Below, piece after piece: positions 59,622-64,000 of a DNA stretch of 64,000 nucleotides; position 1 is the first letter of the stretch; each line of letters starts with the position of its first letter. Location of the stretch: the NCBI RefSeq assembly GCF_900115625.1, contig NZ_FOXD01000008.1:84372-148371 (forward strand). Reading direction: 5' to 3'. The translations under genes were made by a program, and so were the position numbers. This DNA is from Salibacterium halotolerans. GTDB taxonomy: Bacteria > Bacillota > Bacilli > Bacillales > Marinococcaceae. The notes beneath the pieces were generated by a model. It was given only the letters and a program-made list of their open reading frames with translations. It did no database searches and was not told the DNA's origin.

Positions 59622-62501
59622 TTGCAAGATTTCATCAAGGATTTAGAAAGTTCTCTGCAACGAGGATTTATTGATCAAACCCATCCGAATAAAGGGGACC
59701 ATCAACCGCAATTATTACTGAACAGCAAACAAGCGAAACAAGAAGTTCTATCAAGCCTCACCGAAGAGTTGGATCACTGTTATTCGTTTTTGTTTTCAGT
59801 CGCTTTTATTACAGAACAAGGATTGGCTACGTTGAAATCTCACTTGTTGGATTTGAAACTTAAAGGCATTTCGGGACGGCTCCTCACATCGACTTTTTTA
59901 ACGTTTAATCAACCTGCTGTCTTTCGAGAGTTATTAAAAATGACAAACTTAGACGTTCGTGTCACAGATGTTCAAGGATTTCACGCGAAGGGCTATATTT
60001 TCGAGCAGCCAACTCACTACACTCTTATTGTTGGAAGTTCGAATTTAACAGCGTCCGCCCTGCAAGTAAATCATGAGTGGAATGTGAAGCTCACTTCTCA
60101 TGAAAACGGCGAAATCATTCACCATTTTTACAACCAATTTGAAGAGATGTGGCAGACAGCGACATCGGTGACAGAGTCGTGGATTGAAGAATATGCAAAA
60201 GTGTATGAGCAAGCGAAATCTCTACCTGAACAAGTTGCAGAGCTTCCGACGTCTTATGAGACGAACCCGTGGCAGCAAGCTGTCACAATTGAACCAAATA
60301 CGATGCAGCAAAACGCCATGCAGCAACTTGAAACGGTTCGAGCCGAAGGAAATGATAAGGCGCTAATTATTTCTGCGACCGGGACAGGAAAAACGTATTT
60401 AGCAGCGTTTGATGTGCGCCGCTACACGCCGAAACGAATGCTTTTTATTGCGCACCGAGAACAAATTTTGAAAAAAGCGAAGGCCGATTTTCAGCGTGTG
60501 CTAGGTGGACCGGATTACGATTATGGTTTGTTATCTGGCAGTCATAGAGATCTAGAAGCAAAATATGTTTTTGCGACCATTCAAACATTATCAAGAGAAG
60601 AGCAGTTGCAGAACTTTTCGCGTGAAGACTTTGATTACATTTTAATCGATGAAGTACATAAAGCAGGAGCGCTGTCTTACCAGAGAGTCATGGATTATTT
60701 TACGCCGGACTTTTTCATGGGGATGACCGCCACGCCTGAACGAACGGACGATGTGAACATATATGAGCTATTTGATTACACGATAGCGTACGAGATTCGC
60801 TTGCAGGAAGCGTTAGAGGAAGACATGCTCTGTTCGTTCCAGTATTTTGGCGTGACCGAATTTGAACAAAATGGTCGTCTCATTGATGATACGACCACCT
60901 TAACGGATTTAGTTACAGAAGAGCGAGTCGGTCATCTTATCGACAAAATTCACTACTATGGCTGGTCAGGGGATTACGTGCGCGGGCTTATCTTTTGTAG
61001 TCAAAAAGAAGAAGCTCATCATTTGTCTGCGGCGATGAATAAACAGGGGTATCGCACCGTGGCTTTAACAGGCGATGATTCTCAGGAAGAACGGCTGCGC
61101 AGGATTGACGAGTTGGAAAACGGTGACCTGGAATATATTTTAACCGTCGATATATTCAATGAAGGGGTCGACATTCCAAGCATTAATCAGGTCGTTATGC
61201 TGCGGCAAACCGAATCTAGCATAATCTTTATTCAGCAACTCGGCCGCGGCTTGCGTAAACATGATTCCAAAGACTTCTTAACCGTCATTGATTTTATCGG
61301 GAACTACAAAAAGAATTATTTGATTCCGATTGCGTTATCCGGTGACAAATCACAAAACAAAGACAACATTCGGCGGCGTATGAAAGATACGAGCTATATT
61401 CACGGCGTATCGTCGATTCATTTTGAAGAAGTAGCGAAAAAGAAAATCTTTGAGTCCATCAATTCCGAAAACTTGATGCAAATGTCTATTTTAAAAGACG
61501 CGTATCAAGAGTTGAAAAACAGGTTAGGACGGATTCCGTATTTAACCGATTTTCAGAACCATCACTCGATAGATCCGGAAGTCCTTGTTGGTAAGGCTCA
61601 TAATTATCATTCGTTTTTGCTGAAAATGAAAGAAGATATTCAACTGTACACGAAACATGAAGACCAAGTACTGACGATGTTTTCTCAAGACATTCTCCCA
61701 GGGAAACGCAAGCATGAAGTGATACTGTTAGACATGTTGCTTCGAGATGGAGTGGTAACGCAATCTGCGTTTATCGATGACTTAATGAAGGTAGGATGCC
61801 GCACAGATGAAGCAACGCTGACATCGGTGGAACGTATCTTTAACTTGGAATTTTTCACGGTGCAGGACCAGAAGAAGTACGGGGAACAGCCAATCGTGGT
61901 AAAAGAAAACGGTACGTACCGGTGGACCACCGAAGTGAAAAGGCAGTTGGAGCAAAATGAGAACTTCCGCGCATTCGTGCAAGATATCGTAACGGTAGGC
62001 TCTCAGAAAATGCAGCATTACTCCTGCGTCGAACCGTTTCAACTCCACGAAAAATACTCCCGCAAAGACACGATGAAGCTGCTGAACTGGGAGAATGACG
62101 AGAAAGCTACGGTATTTGGGTACAAGGTGAAATATAATACGTGTCCGATTTTTATAACTTATAAAAAGGAGTCAGACGTAGAAAATAGTGTGAATTACCG
62201 TGATGAGTTCATTAATAAAAATATGTTTTCTTGGTATAGCAAAAGTAGAAGAACATTGAATTCAAAGGATGTCCAACAAATATTGAATGCAGATAGGAAT
62301 CAAATTTCTTTATATATATTTATTAAAAAAGATGATGGCGAAGGAAATCATTTTTATTACCTTGGTCAGGCATCCCCGGATAAATTCAGTGCAGAGGAGA
62401 CGGAGATGGTTGATGAGGATAAAAAACTCCCAGTTGTAAGAATGGATCTACACCTTGAAAGAAGTGTAGATAAAAAATTATATCGCTATTTGATCGATTA
62501 G
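59622..62501 (+). CDS. PLD-nuclease/DEAD-like helicase with DUF3427 domain
   Basis: 959 residues. Residues ~40-190 form a phospholipase-D-like nuclease domain with one HxK motif (FHAKGYIF) and GSSNLTASAL. The superfamily 2 helicase has Walker A SATGTGKTYLAA, DEVH box LIDEVHKAGA, MTATPER and motif VI QQLGRGLRKHD. A long DUF3427 C-terminal part follows, ending in a small beta domain. TTG 59622 has AGGTGG 8 bases before it; GTG 59610 is less likely. It probably acts on DNA in phage defence or repair with the NUDIX enzyme. Confidence 0.85.
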   Translation: MQDFIKDLESSLQRGFIDQTHPNKGDHQPQLLLNSKQAKQEVLSSLTEELDHCYSFLFSVAFITEQGLATLKSHLLDLKLKGISGRLLTSTFLTFNQPAVFRELLKMTNLDVRVTDVQGFHAKGYIFEQPTHYTLIVGSSNLTASALQVNHEWNVKLTSHENGEIIHHFYNQFEEMWQTATSVTESWIEEYAKVYEQAKSLPEQVAELPTSYETNPWQQAVTIEPNTMQQNAMQQLETVRAEGNDKALIISATGTGKTYLAAFDVRRYTPKRMLFIAHREQILKKAKADFQRVLGGPDYDYGLLSGSHRDLEAKYVFATIQTLSREEQLQNFSREDFDYILIDEVHKAGALSYQRVMDYFTPDFFMGMTATPERTDDVNIYELFDYTIAYEIRLQEALEEDMLCSFQYFGVTEFEQNGRLIDDTTTLTDLVTEERVGHLIDKIHYYGWSGDYVRGLIFCSQKEEAHHLSAAMNKQGYRTVALTGDDSQEERLRRIDELENGDLEYILTVDIFNEGVDIPSINQVVMLRQTESSIIFIQQLGRGLRKHDSKDFLTVIDFIGNYKKNYLIPIALSGDKSQNKDNIRRRMKDTSYIHGVSSIHFEEVAKKKIFESINSENLMQMSILKDAYQELKNRLGRIPYLTDFQNHHSIDPEVLVGKAHNYHSFLLKMKEDIQLYTKHEDQVLTMFSQDILPGKRKHEVILLDMLLRDGVVTQSAFIDDLMKVGCRTDEATLTSVERIFNLEFFTVQDQKKYGEQPIVVKENGTYRWTTEVKRQLEQNENFRAFVQDIVTVGSQKMQHYSCVEPFQLHEKYSRKDTMKLLNWENDEKATVFGYKVKYNTCPIFITYKKESDVENSVNYRDEFINKNMFSWYSKSRRTLNSKDVQQILNADRNQISLYIFIKKDDGEGNHFYYLGQASPDKFSAEETEMVDEDKKLPVVRMDLHLERSVDKKLYRYLID

Positions 62502-62615
62502 ATTGTCGTAGTAATAATAAAAACTAGTTAGGAAAAAGCAAGATTGTTCTACAAACATTTTACAAAAAAAAAATAATTATGATACTTTGGAACTGCGACT
62601 CCCCATGGAACTTTA

Positions 62616-62867
62616 CCTCTGCAATACTTTAGTAGGCTTTGGTTTCTAATTAAGCCGCGATTCGAAGTTTTTGGGGCACAATTGGTTAACAGAATTGTCC
62701 GACCCATTTAATTACATGCTACATCCCGAGTAATATCTGCATCACTTAAGATGTACGGCATATGCCTAGTTGACATCATATTAAAGTGGGCAGAGGATGT
62801 AGGCTATAAGAGGCTGGAGAGAGCGATACTTATCCGTGGATTCCCTTTTTATAATATCGGGCAGAGG
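62616..62867 (+). ncRNA. Candidate retron msr-msd RNA region
   Basis: The 400-base gap upstream of the reverse transcriptase has no ORF but is highly structured. A long imperfect hairpin spans 62718-62804, with paired blocks CTACATCC/GGATGTAG, CTGC/GCAG, ACTT/AAGT, GATGT/ACATC and GGCAT/ATGCC. Two small stem-loops precede it (GGCTT/AAGCC at 62635-62656 and ACAATT/AATTGT at 62678-62698). CCTCTGC at 62616 can pair with GCAGAGG at 62861 (or 62790), as retron a1/a2 ends do. Exact ends are a guess; upstream of 62616 the sequence is A-rich. Confidence 0.45.
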
Positions 62868-62909
62868 GGCCTTATTAAGGTCAAATATTTTTAGAAAGGG
62901 GAGACAGCG

Positions 62910-63191
62910 TTGAACAGGAGACGTTGTAGAAGTCGCAAGTATCGCAAAGAGAAGGTACCACATTCATTAAAGGAGTTAATATGGCATAATGCCTATTTAT
63001 TTTCTAATAGTTTCACCCCAATATTTGGTTGGAGTTTTGCTTTGCTTGTAACTGGAGTAGTGGGAGTGAAATTATATGAATGGTTAAATATCGGACCTTC
63101 AGTTATCAAAACAGTACTCTCCAGCCTCTTTTACTCAATAAAAAAACAGGGATGGTATCATGCTTGTTCCTCCAAATCATTATCTGTATAA
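62910..63191 (+). CDS. Small membrane protein, candidate retron effector
   Basis: 93 residues from a TTG with AAAGGGGAG upstream. A basic N-terminus (NRRRCRSRKYRKEK) is followed by one clear transmembrane helix (FGWSFALLVTGVVGVKLYEWL) and a second weak hydrophobic stretch (VIKTVLSSLFYSI). It overlaps the reverse transcriptase start by 32 bases, so the two are translationally linked. Some retrons use small membrane proteins as toxic effectors, which makes this the best candidate for that role. No family is recognised. Confidence 0.55.
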   Translation: MNRRRCRSRKYRKEKVPHSLKELIWHNAYLFSNSFTPIFGWSFALLVTGVVGVKLYEWLNIGPSVIKTVLSSLFYSIKKQGWYHACSSKSLSV

Positions 63192-63969
63192 ACTGCAAAA
63201 ACGGAAACGTTTGGGTAAGATTCTACATGTTCAAGAAGAAAAATTCAGAAGAATTGAAGAATGGGCTTTAGTTCACCCATTTAATAAAAAGCAGGGGGAA
63301 AAGACAAGAAGACTTTTCAACACTGAAAAGGAATATAAAGTTTTACTCCGTAGGCTTAATAGAATGTTTCTTCAACTTAATATTCCTGAATATGTGTATG
63401 CAGGTATACCTAATCTAGACTTTTTGAGCAATGCTAATTCACACTTCACCAATTCTTATTTACAAAGTGTGGATATAAAGAGTTTCTTCCCCAATACACA
63501 CGAGAGTTACGTTTACGGATTATTTTTACATAAATTTAAAATGAGTAAAGATGTAGCCAAAATACTAACGACACTTACTACATATACAGAAGATATTGGC
63601 TCTTTTAACCGTCATTTACCTCAAGGATTTCCTACCAGTACTATACTATCCTTTTTAGCTTATTTTGATATGTTTAACGGCATTTCAAAGCTTAGTAAAG
63701 AAAGAAATATTCACTTTAGTTTATTTGTTGATGATATGACCTTTTCCAGTCAAGAGAGAATACCTAAATCTTTTTTAAATCAAGTGCAGAGAATAGTTAA
63801 TTCATATGGATTGCAGTTACATCCAGATAAATTTTCACTTTATTACCCCTCGGATCCTAAACCAGTAACTGGAGTAGTCTATAAACCAAATGAAAATATT
63901 CTAAGTATACTGGACCCAAGATTTCAGACACGAAAAAAGGATGTGTTAAGGTGTGGGTATGAAACGTAA
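63160..63969 (+). CDS. Retron-type reverse transcriptase, 3' truncated
   Basis: 269 residues. Group II/retron RT motifs are in order: NANSH (91-95, the retron NAxxH box), DIKSFFP (from 105), LPQGFPTS (153-160), FVDD (189-192, active-site aspartates), LQLHPDKFSLY, and PVTGVVY (235-241, the retron VTG motif). Retron RTs usually run 300-350 residues; here the thumb region is cut where an IS3-family reading frame begins (ATG 63959), giving a fused ILDPRFQTRKKDV end. AGGGATGG precedes the ATG. It normally copies its cognate RNA into multicopy single-stranded DNA as an antiphage sensor. Confidence 0.87.
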   Translation: MLVPPNHYLYKLQKRKRLGKILHVQEEKFRRIEEWALVHPFNKKQGEKTRRLFNTEKEYKVLLRRLNRMFLQLNIPEYVYAGIPNLDFLSNANSHFTNSYLQSVDIKSFFPNTHESYVYGLFLHKFKMSKDVAKILTTLTTYTEDIGSFNRHLPQGFPTSTILSFLAYFDMFNGISKLSKERNIHFSLFVDDMTFSSQERIPKSFLNQVQRIVNSYGLQLHPDKFSLYYPSDPKPVTGVVYKPNENILSILDPRFQTRKKDVLRCGYET

Positions 63970-64000
63970 ACGATATACCCCAGCATTCAAAGCGCAGATT
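63959..64000 (+). CDS. IS3-family OrfA, N-terminal fragment (partial)
   Basis: ATG at 63959 opens MKRKRYTPAFKAQI and runs off the window edge. This is the typical start of IS3-family OrfA (a helix-turn-helix protein). It overlaps the truncated end of the reverse transcriptase frame, so the element probably inserted into that gene. Its inverted repeat cannot be confirmed as only one end is visible. Confidence 0.7.
   Translation, partial: MKRKRYTPAFKAQI

Noticed and set aside
1..64000. tRNA, rRNA or replication origin
   Set aside because: I saw no tRNA-like cloverleaf ends, rRNA segments or DnaA-box clusters; hand reading cannot exclude a divergent one.

Overview
The window reads as a chromosome segment from a Bacillaceae (Bacillota) bacterium. 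The evidence is Shine-Dalgarno sites close to AGGAGG with frequent GTG and TTG starts, TTGACA/TATAAT-type promoters, and typical Bacillus families: YvrJ, DUF2922 and DUF1659 together, DUF4003, GbsR-type regulators, NasBC nitrate reductase, a YjcL-like DUF819 protein, RsbR/STAS and BlaR1/BlaI. The heavy load of decayed insertion sequences and the acidic small proteins would suit a halophilic or alkaliphilic relative, but the species cannot be fixed from the sequence alone.

Layout. 1-4.2 kb: sugar operon (isomerase/epimerase end, Gfo/Idh/MocA dehydrogenase, GH20 hexosaminidase, secreted glycosidase-like protein). 4.4-9.2 kb: small membrane proteins and a YtrA-type GntR/ABC operon, bracketed by two copies of a ~250-nt intergenic element that ends in an intrinsic terminator. 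9.3-24.8 kb: core-type genes, including the YvrJ/DUF2922/DUF1659 trio, an MDR pump with a GbsR/MarR regulator, PAP2, TVP38, PadR with ChrA, DinB, an ECF sigma with its membrane partner, DUF421, DUF4003, RDD, TetR with an MFS pump, and an acetyltransferase. A second intergenic repeat family is scattered among them. 24.8-29.2 kb: nasB-nasC assimilatory nitrate reductase.

29.4-52.4 kb is a mobile-element graveyard. A complete 8.6-kb Tn3-family transposon (29708-38349) lies in an IS30 relic with a perfect 5-bp target duplication. It carries tnpI, tnpA, a resolution site and a self-contained cargo: a WYL regulator, a short UvrA-like ABC protein and an SDR enzyme, with matching operators. An intact ISL3 element (39607-40998) with an 8-bp target duplication splits the signal peptide of a secreted bacteriocin-like protein. 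Relics of IS5-like, ISL3, IS66 and IS30 elements follow, then a 1-kb duplication carrying DUF4349 lipoprotein genes around a RelBE-type toxin-antitoxin pair, a 21-bp minisatellite, and a bla-blaR1-blaI locus between two direct IS30 ends.

52.6-59 kb returns to core-like genes: methionine aminopeptidase, DUF819, membrane proteins, a second bacteriocin-like locus with an attenuator hairpin, and a frameshifted RsbR. 59.2-64 kb looks like a defence island: NUDIX hydrolase, PLD-helicase-DUF3427 protein, a structured non-coding region with a long hairpin, a small membrane protein and a retron-type reverse transcriptase (NAxxH, FVDD and VTG motifs). The reverse transcriptase is apparently cut short by an IS3-family element at the window edge. 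The candidate retron is the most promising undescribed system here. The dispersed structured intergenic elements come next.
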